Below, piece by piece: positions 12,594 through 24,622 of a DNA stretch of 64,000 nt. The notes under the pieces were generated by a model. That model did not search any database and was not told the DNA's origin. It saw only the letters and a list, made by a program, of their open reading frames with translations. The translations under genes and the position numbers were made by a program. The stretch spans positions 58,950,707 to 59,014,706 of the forward strand of contig CM064420.1 of assembly GCA_032690845.1 (NCBI GenBank), given 5' to 3'. This stretch comes from Eleusine coracana subsp. coracana (lineage: Eukaryota > Streptophyta > Magnoliopsida > Poales > Poaceae). The number at the start of each line of letters is the position of its first letter. The stretch's first letter is position 1.

Positions 12594-13692
12594 GGTGAGA
12601 TGTCAGAACAACTGCCTGTGGCTTCAATGGACCTTGTTCTGCTAAGTAATCCCTTCCTTTCTTCTGCATTTGAGAAACAACCAGCCAGTGAATGCATAAA
12701 CCATGTGACAGGGAACACAGGAAACATGCACTTGCACAAAGAAAAGCATCCTAGAAGCTACATTGTCCCAGCCAGCCCACAGGAATGAGGAAAGTCCTTA
12801 CTATCGGAAAATATCTCGTGTTATTGCAATAACAGCTAATGCTTCCAGCTAAGCATGAACAGAAAGCCGCAAAAAAAAATCACGAAACGACAAAATTAAT
12901 GGACGGCATAGCTAACTCCCCTTTACACGGCATTAAAAGATGTTTTACTACGTTGGCGAAAAATCCAAACACATGTACATTGGAGCAACGCATGCAACAG
13001 AAAAATCAGAATATGAAACGTGCCAATGGTTTTGACCCAAAAAAAAAAAAAAAAAAAAAAATGGCATAGCCAAATGCCGTCCATAGAGTTTTCAATAATG
13101 GTGCATCCTGCATCGGCAGGTGCAGGCTTCGCATGGAGCACAATTTTTGTTAGAAAAATAAACAGCTTCCGGGCCTAAATTAGATTGTACATTTGAAGTC
13201 CTATGGTGACAATATTTGCATGAAACAAGGCAATGCATAGCTGCAGCACATAATCCATAATTAACTATATTATGGAATTGAGAGGAAGTAAAACATTTGG
13301 TGTCACCCTACTCAAAGGGACGAAATCCTATCCAAGTAAGCTACGATTACTACTGCTTACCAACAGCAGAAAGAGCAAAACCAATCCTATCCACCCTGGA
13401 TAGATAGACGGATCTCAAGTAAGGTGGAGCATCTTTTAGATAGAGGGAGGGGCCGGCCGGGAAGAGGAGCAGAGCACGAAGCAGCGGTGGTGGCGGCAAG
13501 ATGTGTGTGCGGCGTGCGCACTCTGCTCTGAATGGGGAAAGCACACCCCTGTGGCGCCATAGAACAACTGGAAGGTTAACAATATTGGAAAACAATGTAG
13601 CATTCCTTGGATTGAAAGGTAAAAAAAAAAGTGCCCCCTCAACAATTTCACTTTTGGAAAAAGATTTTTCGTTCCTTGGGAGTATAATGTCA
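12594..13692 (-). promoter_or_regulatory. Inferred 5' UTR intron, first non-coding exon and promoter of the bZIP-like gene
   Basis: On the minus strand a GC-rich, exon-like stretch (about 13361-13560) ends in a splice-donor-like GTTG/GTAAGCAG at 13355-13360. A good acceptor, TTTCTCAAATGCAG, lies near 12664, just upstream of the bZIP ATG. This is the usual layout of a plant gene with a first non-coding exon. The stretch is also the left arm of the inverted duplication. No transcript evidence is available, so this is inference. Confidence 0.4.
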
Positions 13693-14091
13693 GCAATAAA
13701 TCACAGTAATTCTCAACACTGTTTTTTTCCAAAAGTGAAATTGTTGGTGACATTATACTCCCAAGGAACAAAAAATCTTTTTCCAAAAGTGAAATTGTCG
13801 AGGGGGCACTTTTTTTTACCTTTCAATCCAAGGAATGCTACATTGTTTTCCAATATTGTTAACCTTCCAGTTGTTCTACGGCACCACAGGGGTGTGCTTT
13901 CCCCATTTAGAGCAGAGTGCGCACGCCACACACACATCTTGCCGCCACCACCGCCGCTTCGTGCTCTGCTCCTCTTCCCGGCCGACCCCTCCCTCTATCT
14001 GAAAGATGCTCCACCTTACTTGAGATTCGTCTATCCATCCAGGGTGGATAGGATTGGTTTTGCTCTTTCTGTTGTTGGTAAGCAGTAGTAA
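13347..14091. repeat. Near-perfect 346-bp inverted duplication with a spacer of about 55 bp
   Basis: The left arm is 13347-13692, the spacer 13693-13747 and the right arm 13748-14091. The outer ends read TTACTACTGCTTACCAACA in both orientations; the inner ends meet at TGACATTATACTCCCAAGG. Arms differ at only scattered positions (for example cagcag versus caacag near the outer end). The arms are not a typical MITE: they contain a GC-rich exon-like part, a splice-donor-like end and an AT-rich promoter-like part. The spacer holds a third short partial copy (CCAAAAGTGAAATTGTTGG). The right arm runs straight into a Harbinger transposase relic. Transcription through the whole unit would give a very long RNA hairpin. 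Confidence 0.9.
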
Positions 14092-15074
14092 CCAAACACC
14101 ACGAAAAGGTGGTAAAAATCCGGGTTTAGCTCCATATCCAGCATCAACTAGGTAGAATTTTACTAGCAAACATATAGAAGTATGTCACACGGCTGCATTT
14201 CAGCAAAATGCCATGGATAAAGTTAGCTATGACTTTCATTCTATTTACCTTCAGGTACACGAAGACCTGGTTCACGTTATAATGCATCTTTTAAAACCAG
14301 GGCATCATGTGCTGTCCCTTCCCAGCCAGCCAATACATAAGTGAAACAAAGATCAAAATCAATGGCCGCCATCACATTTTGGGTACAATATGACTTCCTA
14401 CCACGAAAGGCAGGCTCCATATCTTTAGGAACAGATGCTCTTATACGCATTCCATCAATTGCTCCAACACAATCCTATTTTATGATCAGTAAAACCCAAA
14501 ACAAATTAGGGACAAGACCTCTGTACATAGACCTACAATTCTGAAAATGAGATAGTGATGAGCCTCCAACCTTGAAATAAGGATCCCATCGTGGGTTCCC
14601 CTCTATTTTGGCTGGAGTGTCCAATGAAGAGGGCCTAATTACCTCATCACGTAGCTCACCAATAGCTCGGAGAACTTTGTTGAAATAAAGGTTGACTGTT
14701 TCTCCGGATCTATCAAAGTTTGTGCCAACTAACCTATTTTTAAGGATGTGCCCAACTGTATGTAGGAACATGGCTACTTGTTGTTCAACAGATAAATAAA
14801 TTGTATATTGGAGCAAACCACGATCTCTAAAAAGCTTAGAAAACCGAAGGAAGCGATCTTTATTAAGTCTAAGCATGTTAATACAGGTTGTATCATTTTT
14901 CCAAACTCTAGTATCGAGGTAATCATCTCTTATCCTATCTCTTTCATCCATTGGCCCATAGCAAATAGCAGGTACACCTCTCTTTCTCTTCCTAGATTGA
15001 ATAATCATGGCCATCATTGACATATGCATATGTGCTACAGCAGCACAAATCAAAACTTTGGTCCTGTTATCCAT
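14092..15074 (-). pseudogene. PIF/Harbinger transposase relic (HARBI1-like nuclease), truncated
   Basis: Exon 14571-15074 encodes MDNRTKVLICAAVAHMHM and a Harbinger-type N-terminal domain (LSVEQQVAMFLHTVGH, NRSGETVNLYFNKVLRA-like blocks). A GT-AG intron (14475-14570) joins to 14474 and downwards, which encodes DCVGAIDGMRIRASVPKD with the first catalytic Asp, then GWEGTAHDALVLKDAL. There is an in-frame TAA at 14277-14279. A probable second intron leads to KFYLVDAGYGAKPGFLPPFR at about 14100-14160. The frame then hits the arm of the inverted duplication, and the C-terminal part with the last catalytic acidic residue is missing. The element is dead. Its terminal inverted repeats were not identified. 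Confidence 0.85.
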
Positions 15075-15493
15075 CTACAAGTACGTATCACGTTACTCAC
15101 TAGTATTTAGTGTAGCATAATATCAACAGAGGCATAAACTGCAACTAAATCAAGATTAAAGCTAGGGTTCGGTACCTCAGATTGCAGATCTGGTCCACAC
15201 ACGCTGAGCTGGGCGGAGGAGCAGGTCGCGTGCAGGAAGAAGGGACGGCACAGCTCGTCGCGTGCTGGAAGAAAGGTCGAGGTCGCGCACAGGAAGAAGG
15301 GGTGGAGTAGCTCGTCGCGTGCAGGAACAAGGGCCGAGGACGCGCGGAGGAAGAAGGCAGAGGCCGGCCAAGATCCCCTCTCCGCTCGCCGCTCCAAGTC
15401 GCCGCGCCCCCGGTCGCCGCCGCCACTAGTCGCCCCCAAGTCGCCCTCTGTTGAGGAAGAAAGGAAGCGATGTGTTTTTTCTTTTTTCCCTAA
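15075..15493. other. GC-rich 5' flank of the Harbinger relic
   Basis: This holds several overlapping short frames with repeats of a Pro/Ser/Arg-rich segment (CARDE-like blocks repeated between 15225 and 15350), probably an imperfect minisatellite rather than protein. No gene recognised. Confidence 0.4.
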
Positions 15494-16390
15494 GAGCATC
15501 TGCCAGGTAGGACTTAGAGAGACCTCCTACTCTATTTTTTAAAAATTTAATATAAAAAATCAACTACAACAGAACTCTTATTTATTTTCTTAATTTAATA
15601 GCCTTCTTAAATTTCCCTTCCAGCATCTCACTTTTTGGAGGCTTCAACTCCTTCCTCTCAAACGTGAGTCCCATCATTTTTTCAATTTTTTCTATTTCGT
15701 TTTTTTTTTCTTTTACTTTTTCTCTCCATCTCCTCTCCTGAATCAAGCCAAGAAGAGTGAGAAATATCCGACGGGGCCACGCAGGGCACCGGCGGCGGCG
15801 GGATCGAGCGGAGCGTCGACCGCAACGGGATCGGGCGGTGCCGTGCGGGGCGGCGGCGACGACGGGCTGGTGAGGTGGCGGCAGCTGCGGGCTCCGGCGA
15901 GGCCACGCGTCGCGCTGGTGGGAGTGGGCTCGGGCAGGGCGGTGCAGGCTCGGGCGCTTGCGGCGGCCTGGGCTGCGCGTTTGAGCGGCAGGCGGCGGGC
16001 GGCCTCAACAACCGGGGGCGCGGTCTCCCGCTCGATTTGACGGAGGGAGAGCGGCAGCCTCCGGTGGCTGGCGGGCGGCAAGGACCAACAGTCGACATGC
16101 GGGCTTCGGGGTGGCGCGGCGAGGCGGCCAGCCGACCGGCGGCGGGCAGTGCCGGAGAGCGGGTGGTGACGCGGGCGGTTGAGCTAGCACGGCTCTATTG
16201 TTTCCTCTGGTCCGTGGGTCCCACCGCTGTATCACTGACTAGTGGACCTCATGTACAAGAAGGAAAATGAGAGCTGAAAATGAGCAGCACTGTTGGAGTT
16301 GTAAATAAAATTAGAGCTACTAAAAGTGGGACCCTGCTCTCAAATGAAAAAATAGGAGGTTTTATTTGGGAGCTGCTACTGGAGATGCTC
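15494..16390. mobile_element. Non-autonomous Harbinger-type element with GC-rich internal sequence (Pack-MITE-like)
   Basis: The left terminus is GAGCATCTGCCAGG and the right terminus reversed is GAGCATCTCCAGTAGCAG. They are flanked by TAA on both sides (15491-15493 and 16391-16393), the 3-bp target duplication typical of PIF/Harbinger. The outer 200 bp on each side are AT-rich. The core (about 15770-16200) is strongly GC-rich, unlike its surroundings, and could be captured genic sequence; none of its frames is recognisable. Confidence 0.75.
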
Positions 16391-17121
16391 TAACAGGTAC
16401 GTGAGGTGAGAAATATCTCGTCTGTCTATCGATGGTGACTGCAAGCCCTGTGAGACTCAGCGGAGGTGGAATGGCCTCGTCCGATAGTTTTTGACCGACT
16501 CGTGCGGTTCCGGATATTTGCCGAATATTTTTTTTCTAGGTTTGTTTCGTCCTACTTCGCCTCCGAATCAAACAACAATAAAAATAGATCCGCCCCGTCC
16601 TGAGAGGACGTCCATCAAACCAAGCATACCCTTCAAGACTGGGTTGCCGAAAGGGAAAAGCTCCGAATTTTCTCTCAAGCCACCACCAAGAATAAATTCA
16701 CCGTCCTCAATTTTATTTTAGATATTAATACTAAAAAATCCACCATTTTCGAAGAAGCCTGTAATTCTCCATACAATATCCAATATGTTCACTTTTACTT
16801 TTGTGTCACCTAGATTTAAAACTTTATTTTACTAAACCACCTGGCAATGGATATACAGAGTGAAATCTCCCTCATTGAATTACGCACGCTGATCCTCAAA
16901 AACAAACGAACCAAAGAAAAATAGCAGCTGAACATCCCAAGCAGCATGAACCGTTCCAATATCCATGGCTGCATTTGTGTTCGTGCAACACTACTTGCTT
17001 GAATGTTCAGGAAGAACAAGTTCTATACGAAACATATGGAAGAAGCGGTCCTGCATATTTCAACAGGCTAACTAAGTTTTTGTAACACTTGGTACAAAGT
17101 AAATGTCTAACAAATGAATTA
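16391..17121. other. Unannotated stretch between two transposons
   Basis: AT-moderate sequence with only short frames and no recognisable gene. It ends at the target site of the gypsy element (AATTA at 17117-17121). Confidence 0.5.
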
Positions 17122-20102
17122 TGTGATATCCACTCCGGATAACCAGAATCACGTACAGGAGGACATTCGATAAAGCGAGTTACAACAACACATATAATCT
17201 TACAAGTCCAAAATATATTACATCATAATATAATACAACTAGGTTTTTGAAAACAAACTAGATTTTCGCAGCGGAAAAACATTTATTACAACAAAGTGTT
17301 TGAAAAGCTAAACAAGAATTGCTTGACAACGGGGAGCTTTATTCTACTAGCTCAACTACGCTCCCAAAACACGAAGGTCTTCTACTGTTCAGGAGACGGG
17401 ATGCGTTTCCACTGGATGGATCCTGCTTTCAGAAGTTGCCCCTCTCCTAGCATATTCTCGGACCAGCCATAGGGATATGGCTCATCACCTAAAACCAATA
17501 TGAATAAAGACCTGAGTATCTAATATACTCCGCAAGACTGATCCGTCAACAAGGCTCGCTAAGGCCGACACCTAGAATATATAGGTCTTTGGCTGGTGGG
17601 TTGACTCAGACTTGCGAAAAACAGCACTAATAGTGGATATCTAATTTCATCTTTAAACTCAAGATTAGGTTCATTAGCAATAAGGTTTGCATCCTGTAAC
17701 TATTGCAATCAAGTTTTTACAAGCAAAGAAATCATTTAACTGAAATAACTTTCCTTCTCTCATTACTCTCAATTATTTACGCTCGTGCCAAGTGAACAAG
17801 CGGTACTCATTGCTGCGAGGGACAGCGACTCGGATCAATTTCAACCAGCTGGGTAAAACCCGACTATACGACACATACGCACCACATTGGTCCTATATGA
17901 CAACCTTTCCCTCTAACCCCAACCAGAGGTCGATCCGTTTCCAACTTTACCGGAAATATGGAGATCCCACATGATACTCGTCCCAGACGTTATCCGTGAG
18001 CGACCACCATTTTCCTCCCGTGAGACTTCAATCTCACCAACAGACGATAAAAGAAAGTTGGCTACGTTCTACCACTGAGAAAGTTAGGGTACATCAGCTT
18101 ACTGGGTCCCATATATCAATATGTAGATCGGTACTATTCAATACTTGTTCACGGAGCCACCAACGGCTTGGTCCTAAATCCGACACGGACGGGGCTACCA
18201 CCTTACAAGATACAGTCTTTGTCCTTCCCTCTACGAGGCCCGTCCGATCTCATCAACATCATCATCTTTCATTTGAATTCTCAAAGATCTCACTCAACTT
18301 AAAGCCTCCATACTTTAAGATCATCCTATACAGTGCTACCGATATTCCTATGACATAAGCATAGTGTCTATCGTGGTACCTGTACCTGTATAGTATAAAA
18401 ACATCATAGGATATGGTAGTGATGTAGGTGGGTGTCAATTAATTCCTAAAACCTAGTGCACAATCATGACTTGACTGATGGTGATAAAAGAAAGAATTTA
18501 AAAACATAGGTGGGATGCACCGGGGCTTGCCTTGAGGTTCGTCCTGATACAACGATGCAGACGCGGAGTCAGACTCAATGTTTCCAGGTCCTATACGATG
18601 TGTCGATACGTCGCAAGTTAGAGCTAGCAATGCATGTGTGCAAAATGCGATGCTCAAAATAATGGTGCGAATAAGCAGTAGACAAGAATCTAATTACTCT
18701 TGTCTGAAGTATTTCCTTCAAATTAAACGTGATTAAGTTTACTAATGACAAGGGAGTGGCATGCTCAATTATAGTTAATTACCCTTAATTATCCTATTAT
18801 TAATTAATATTAACTTATTAGGGTAAGACATTAATTTAGGAATTATTAAATTAATTAGTAATTTAAAGGGCATTTCTAATATTTAATTAAATGCCTAAAA
18901 ATCATATAAATATAAATATTTAATTTTATTTCACAAAGTGGTAGAGAAAATTATTTAGAACCTAACAAAATTGGTCCCATGATTGTAGGAGGTCTGAAAC
19001 TCTAGTTATAATTTACTCCCTTCGTCCCAGAATATAGCTAGTTCTGGGTTTGTCCTAAGTCAAACTTTTTTAACTTTGACCAATCATAAAAAAAAATTAT
19101 AATAGTTAATAATTCAAGAATACTAATATTAGATTGATGATGAATCAAACTATCATAATATATAACTATTATATAGTCAACATTAAAAAAATTTTTGCTA
19201 TGATGGTCAAAGCTATACAAGTTTGACTTAGGACAAATCCAGAACTAGCTATATTCTGGGACGGAGGGAGTATCTAAGTTTCTGGAATTAATATAAAAGA
19301 ATAAGCGTGGAAAATGTCATGGGCCACTGTAGCTTGGCCTTATGGGCCATTCAGCGGCCGAGCCGCCACTGGGCTTGGCCCAACCACACAGCTGCCGAGT
19401 TTGGCCCAGCAGCCGAGCTCCAAGGAGCTTGGGCTGTTCTCGTGGGCGAGCGCACGGCGGCGCTGCCGCTGTGGCCGGCGCTGCTCCCGAGCGCGGCTCG
19501 GCCAGTCGAGGGCATGGGCAGGAGCGGCGCAGAACCGGGAATCCGAAGGAGGGGTCGGCAGCGGCGGGGACTCAACGGAAATAGGGCGACAATGGCGGTG
19601 GGATGGCTCGGTGTTGGCCGATGGCAAGGGAAACCGAGAGGAAAACGACTAAAATCTGCGAGCTACGGCGGGAGGCGGTGCTGGGTGGCCATGGAGGAAG
19701 GTTGGGAGGGGGTCTGCGCGGCGATTTGAGGCGCTAGCTTGGTCGGGGAGTCGTCAGCGGCGGTGGGAGCTCGAGCTTCGGCTCATTTCGGTGGGAGCGG
19801 AAGAGAAAACCGAGAGAGAAAAAGAGAGACGAGCTTGAGAGAGAATTGAGATGAGAGAACGAGAAGGTCGGGTAAAACTTCTCCCCTCGCTGGGGCTAGG
19901 GGGCCCGCCTGCAGTGCAGCATGGCGCTGCAGGGGGCTCTCGCGCATGCGCTCGTGCCAGCGCTGCCCCGCCGTGGGCGGTAGGCGGCGCTGAGTGCTGG
20001 CAACTGCCATGTGGGGCCAGCGAGTCCCACGATACAGTAAAGGTAATTTTTTTTAAAATTTTGTTTTTTTTCCTTTTGCTAAAATAAAGCAGGACTGTTT
20101 CA
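17122..20102 (-). repeat. 3' LTR of the gypsy element (contains a Stowaway MITE)
   Basis: This copy is 2981 bp. Removing the 255-bp MITE and its 2-bp duplication leaves 2724 bp, against 2733 bp for the other LTR. The remaining length difference includes a stretch of about 36 bp near 28000 (a CACCACCTCAGGTCCACTC-like segment) that is missing from this copy near 18575, and a few small indels near 17320. Substitutions between the copies are visible every few tens of bases. Confidence 0.93.
19016..19270. mobile_element. Stowaway (Tc1/mariner) MITE inside the 3' LTR
   Basis: The termini CTCCCTTCGTCCCAGAATAT and the reverse (ATATTCTGGGACGGAGGGAG) are flanked by TA at 19014-19015 and 19271-19272. 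Extended complementarity continues inward (AGCTAGTTCTGG, TTTGTCCTAAGTCAAACTT). The other LTR has the unoccupied site, atttatctaagtttc near 28467, so insertion came after the retrotransposon. Confidence 0.93.
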
Positions 20103-20116
20103 GTCCTCCCCCCTTA
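20103..20116 (-). other. Polypurine tract of the gypsy element
   Basis: On the minus strand the bases just before the 3' LTR read TAAGGGGGGAGGAC, the plus-strand primer position for reverse transcription. Confidence 0.8.
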
Positions 20117-20149
20117 CAGGAATCTCATACCGAGATTCAGAAACGCACG

Positions 20150-23100
20150 ATACTAAGAAGTCACGGTCTGGAGAAATGCTGGATAACGTGTATGTAAGAA
20201 TTCTTCTTATTCCTAAGTAGCTTCCCTTTCAGAATGGTTACTCCACTAGACCTTGTAAAATTTGATAGTTCGGTGTCGTATCACTCAATCTTTTGTATCA
20301 ATAATTTGGACTGGATGCTCGTCGTAAGTTAAGTCGGGCTGCAATGATTCCATCTCTCTAATAACAACATCTATTGGTGCCTTCAGACACTTCTTCAGTT
20401 GAGACACATGAAAAACATTTTGAACTCCCGAGAGATGTGTTGGCAACTCCAATCGATAGGGTACGGGTCCACATTGTGCTTGAATAACAAAAGGTCCAAT
20501 ATATCGCGGTGCCAATTTTCCTTTGAGTCCAAAACGTTGAACGCCCTTCATGGGGGATACTCGTAAATATACCTGATCCCCAACATTGAATATCAACTTT
20601 CGTCGCCTTTTATTTGTATAGCTGAGTTGTCGTGACTTGGCCCGCTTCAGATTTTGTTGAATTAGACGCACTCGTTCTTCAGCATCTTTTACCATAGCTG
20701 GGCCAAAGATTATCCTTTCACCACTTTCAGACCAATTTAGTGGTATACGACAACTACATCCATATAAAGCTTGGAATGGCGACATACCAATGCTTTATTG
20801 ATAGCTGTTGTTGTAAGAGAATTCTGCCAAGGGTAAACATCTTTCCCAATCCTTGCTATATGTCAACACACATACACGAAGCATATCTTCCAGATATTGA
20901 TTGATTCGCTCTGTTTGCCCATCCGTTTGAGGGTGGTATGCTGAGCTTCGAATCAATTGTGTTCCAAGGGATTGATGTATGTGCTCCCAAAATCTGGAAA
21001 TAAATTGAGCTCCTCTATCCGAGATAATGGTTTTTGGTATCCCATGCAAGCAGAGAATATGAGATATGTAGAGCTCAGTGTACTTCTCCACGGTATACTG
21101 AGTATGAACGGGTATGAAGCGAGCGGACTTGGTTAACCTGTCAACAACCACCCAGATAGAGTTGTGCTTCCGTGGGCTTAAGGGTAAGCCAATAATGAAA
21201 TCCATACTGATGTCTTCCCATTTCCAAGCAGGTATACTTAAGGGTTGAAGTGGTCCTGCTTGCTTTAAGTGATCTGCCTTTACTCGTCGACAAGTATCAC
21301 ATTCAGTGACATACCTTGCTATCTCTCTCTTCATTCTTGTCCACCAAAACCTTTATTTTAAATCCTGATACATCTTGTTAGTTCCAGGATGAATGTAATA
21401 CTTAGAAGTATCAGCTTCATCCAAAATTTTCTTACGAAGGTTAAAGTCTTTAGGGACTACCAGTCTATTCTTAAACCAAATAATACCTTCGTTGTCTTCT
21501 CGAAAACATTTTACCTCTCCAATCTTTAATCGCCTTTTTATATGTTGTATACCCACATCCTTCTTTTGAGCTAACACGATATCCTCACGAATGGTGGGAA
21601 TAAGTGCCAAGTTGGTTAATACCCCATATGGAAGAACACGAAGACTAGGCTCACTTACTTCTTTCCTCGACTCCTTGTTTAGTAGCAGAGCGGTGAGGTT
21701 ATTGCAATGCACTTTTTGACTTAGAGCATCGACCTTGCCAAGATGATAATGGATCTCGATCTCGTAATCCTTGATTAGTTCTAACCACCTTCTTTGATGC
21801 ATATTCAGATCTGCTTGGGTAAATGTGTACTTGAGACTCTTATGGTCTGTATAAAGGTGTACCAAATTTCCCAAGAGATAGTGTCGCCAAATTTTCAGGG
21901 CTAGAACTAGTGATGCCAATTTCAAATCATGGGTTGGGTATTGTTCCTCATGTTTCCTAAGTTGTCGTGATGCATATGCAATTACTCGACCTTCTTGCAT
22001 AAGGACACAACCAAGTCCTATACCAGAAGCATCACAATAGACATCAAACGGCTTCATCAATTCCGGTTGGGCTAATACTGGAGCTATTGTCAGTAATTTC
22101 TTTAGGGTTTGGAAAGCTTCATCACATTCGCTACTCCATTCATACTTCTTGTCCTTTTCAGGTAGTTTTGTCATTGGTTTAGCAATCTTTGAGAAATTAG
22201 GAATAAACCTTCTGTAGTAGCCTGCCAAACCTAGAAAGCTGTGGATTTGAGTGACTGACCTGGGTGGCTCCCAATCCAATATCTTCTGAACATTATTGGG
22301 ATCGACCGTTACACCTTCCGCAGAAATCACATGACCTAAGAATGGTACCTTCTTCAACCAAAACTCACATTTACTAAACTTGGCGTACAATTGGTGATCT
22401 CTTAGGCGTTGTAGAACAATCCATAAATGTTCAACATGCTCCTCCTCTGACTTGGAGTAGATCAGAATATCATCTATAAAGACCACTATGAACTTGTCCA
22501 ATTCTGGCATGAATACCGAGTTCATGAGGTACATGAAATGTGCTGGTGCATTGGTCAAACCAAAAGACATCACTAGGTATTCATAAAGTCCATACCTAAT
22601 AGAAAAAACTGTCTTAGGTATGTCTTCAGCTCTAATTCGGATCTGATGATATCCCGATCGAAGGTCTATTTTAGAGAACACCTTGGCTCCCATCAATTAA
22701 TCGAATAATATGTCAATCCGAGGAAGTGGGTATTTGTTCTTAATAATAATGGCATTTAAAGGCCGATAATCCACACATAATCTCAAGGTTTGATCCTTTT
22801 TCTTGACAAACAGGGATGGACAACCCCAAAGTGATGAACTTGGGCGTATGTATCCTTTGTCCAATAATTCCTGTAACTGCACTTTCAGCTCGGCAAGTTC
22901 ATTAGGAGGCATCCTATAAGATCTTCGAGACATCGGTGCTGTTCCAGGTTGAAGCTCTATCTTAAATTTTATTTCCCGCTCAGGAGGTAAACCTGGTAAG
23001 TCGTCTGGAAACACATCTGGGTATTCGCAGACTATTGGTATCTGTTTTAGACTTTTACCGATTGGCAAGAGGGTCTGTGGGATAGTTAAAGTCAAAGAAT

Positions 23101-24622
23101 CTCGGCCATGGATAGGTGAGTCCAAATATACGGTGCGGGAAGCTATATCAAGGGCTGCCTTATGGAAACCCATCCATTGCATACCAAGAATTACATCTAA
23201 CCCTTGTCCTTCCAAAATGATCAAGGATGTAGAATAAGCTTTACTACCCAGTTTTAGTGGTAGGTTTGCAGCTTCTTGATTTGCAAGTATTCTACCCCCA
23301 GGTGTTGAAATGAGATGTGGGCATAACAATTTGGATGGTAGAATATAATGTTGTTGAACATATGCTTTACTGATGAAATTATGGGTAGCTCCAGAATCAA
23401 ATAATACCATAGTAGGATGATCAGCAATAGAAAACATACCCGCAAGAACTTGTCCTCCTTCTGGTATTTCCCCAGCCGTAGTAAAATTAGCACGCCCGGT
23501 TTTCACTTGTGTATTCTTGGGCTGATTTTTCTGCTGATTAGGTCCTGATCCTTGAGGACGTGGTGCATTAGATGTCTTCGATGGATAGGGATAACTCCGA
23601 GCGAAGTGTCCAGAATGACCACAATTGTAACATGGTAGAGTATTTGGTTGTGATACTGAATAAGTTTGTCGAGGTTGCTGCACATTCTGCTGTTGTTGTG
23701 GTGGGCGGGATTGATAGCGCTGGGATGACTGCTGAGGTGCCTGGTAATTAGTTGGGTGGGAAGGTATGGCGCGATAGCGCTGACCTGTTGGCGATGTATA
23801 CACCAACCTGTATTTGGATGGTCTTCCACTTCCGTGGCCCATGAACCTCTTCTCTTTTTCCTTTGCCGCCTTGTGGATGCGAAGAGAATCTTCTAAGATA
23901 ATAGCATCACTGATGAATTCATTGAAGCTGGCAGTCCTGTTCAGAACAATGCGAGACTGCAGCTTTGTAGATAGCCCTTTTTTGAAGCGAACTTTCTTCT
24001 TGTCATCTGTATCCACATATTCTGAGGCGTATTGGGCAAGACAATTGAATACCTTGGAGTAAGCATGCACGGTCATATCTCCTTGCTTTAATGCCAGAAA
24101 TTCATTTCACTTCTGATCCACAAGACCTTCTGGAATATGATACTCGTGAAAAGCCTTAGTAAACTCTGTCCAGATATACTGATAGTTAGGTGGACGCATT
24201 GCCCTGTAATTTGCCCACCAAGCCCCTGCACTCCCTTGTAACTGTTGGGCGGCAAACAAGGTCTTCTGGGTATCCGTGCAAGGTATTAACTCCAGTTTTG
24301 ATTCAATAGTGCGTAACCAGTGGTCCACTTCCAGAGGTTCTCTAGCATCCGAGAAAATAGGCGGACGGGTAGCCAGAAAATCCGAATAAGTTGCTTGATT
24401 ATCTGGAGCATGATGACTCTGACGGTTCTCTTGTGGAGTGGTATTCCGAACTATTTGATGGAGTAAGTCCTCCTGTGCTGCTCCAGAGTTTAGTATAACT
24501 GCAATAGCTTGTGCCAACGTGGGTGGAGGTAGTGGTACTTCCGTTTCCCCATTTTGCGAATTCTCCGCACCACTTCCATTTCCTGTTTCAGTAATTCTGT
24601 CCAAGAAAAAAAATATTTTCAT
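20150..24622 (-). pseudogene. gag-pol polyprotein relic of the gypsy element, one frame with nonsense codons
   Basis: The whole of gag and pol lies in a single minus-strand frame. Stops fall at 24107-24109 (TGA), 22697-22699 (TAA), 21353-21355 (TAA), 20795-20797 (TAA), 20285-20287 (TGA) and several more to 20150. Domains in order: gag with a defective zinc knuckle (CYNCGHSGHFARSY, where the last Cys is Tyr); aspartic protease (VLFDSGATHNFIS); reverse transcriptase with FIDDIL; RNase H; integrase with CDTCRRVK and MDFIIGLPL; an integrase C-terminal part ending VFHVSQLKKC; then a chromodomain relic. No frameshift is needed to read through; only point nonsense mutations separate the segments. 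The annotated first Met at 24622 may not be the true start, because a splice-acceptor-like CTTGGACAG follows it. Confidence 0.93.

Noticed and set aside
13501..14088. 195-codon ORF across the inverted duplication
   Set aside because: It repeats itself because the DNA is palindromic, resembles no protein, and is better explained as promoter/leader sequence.
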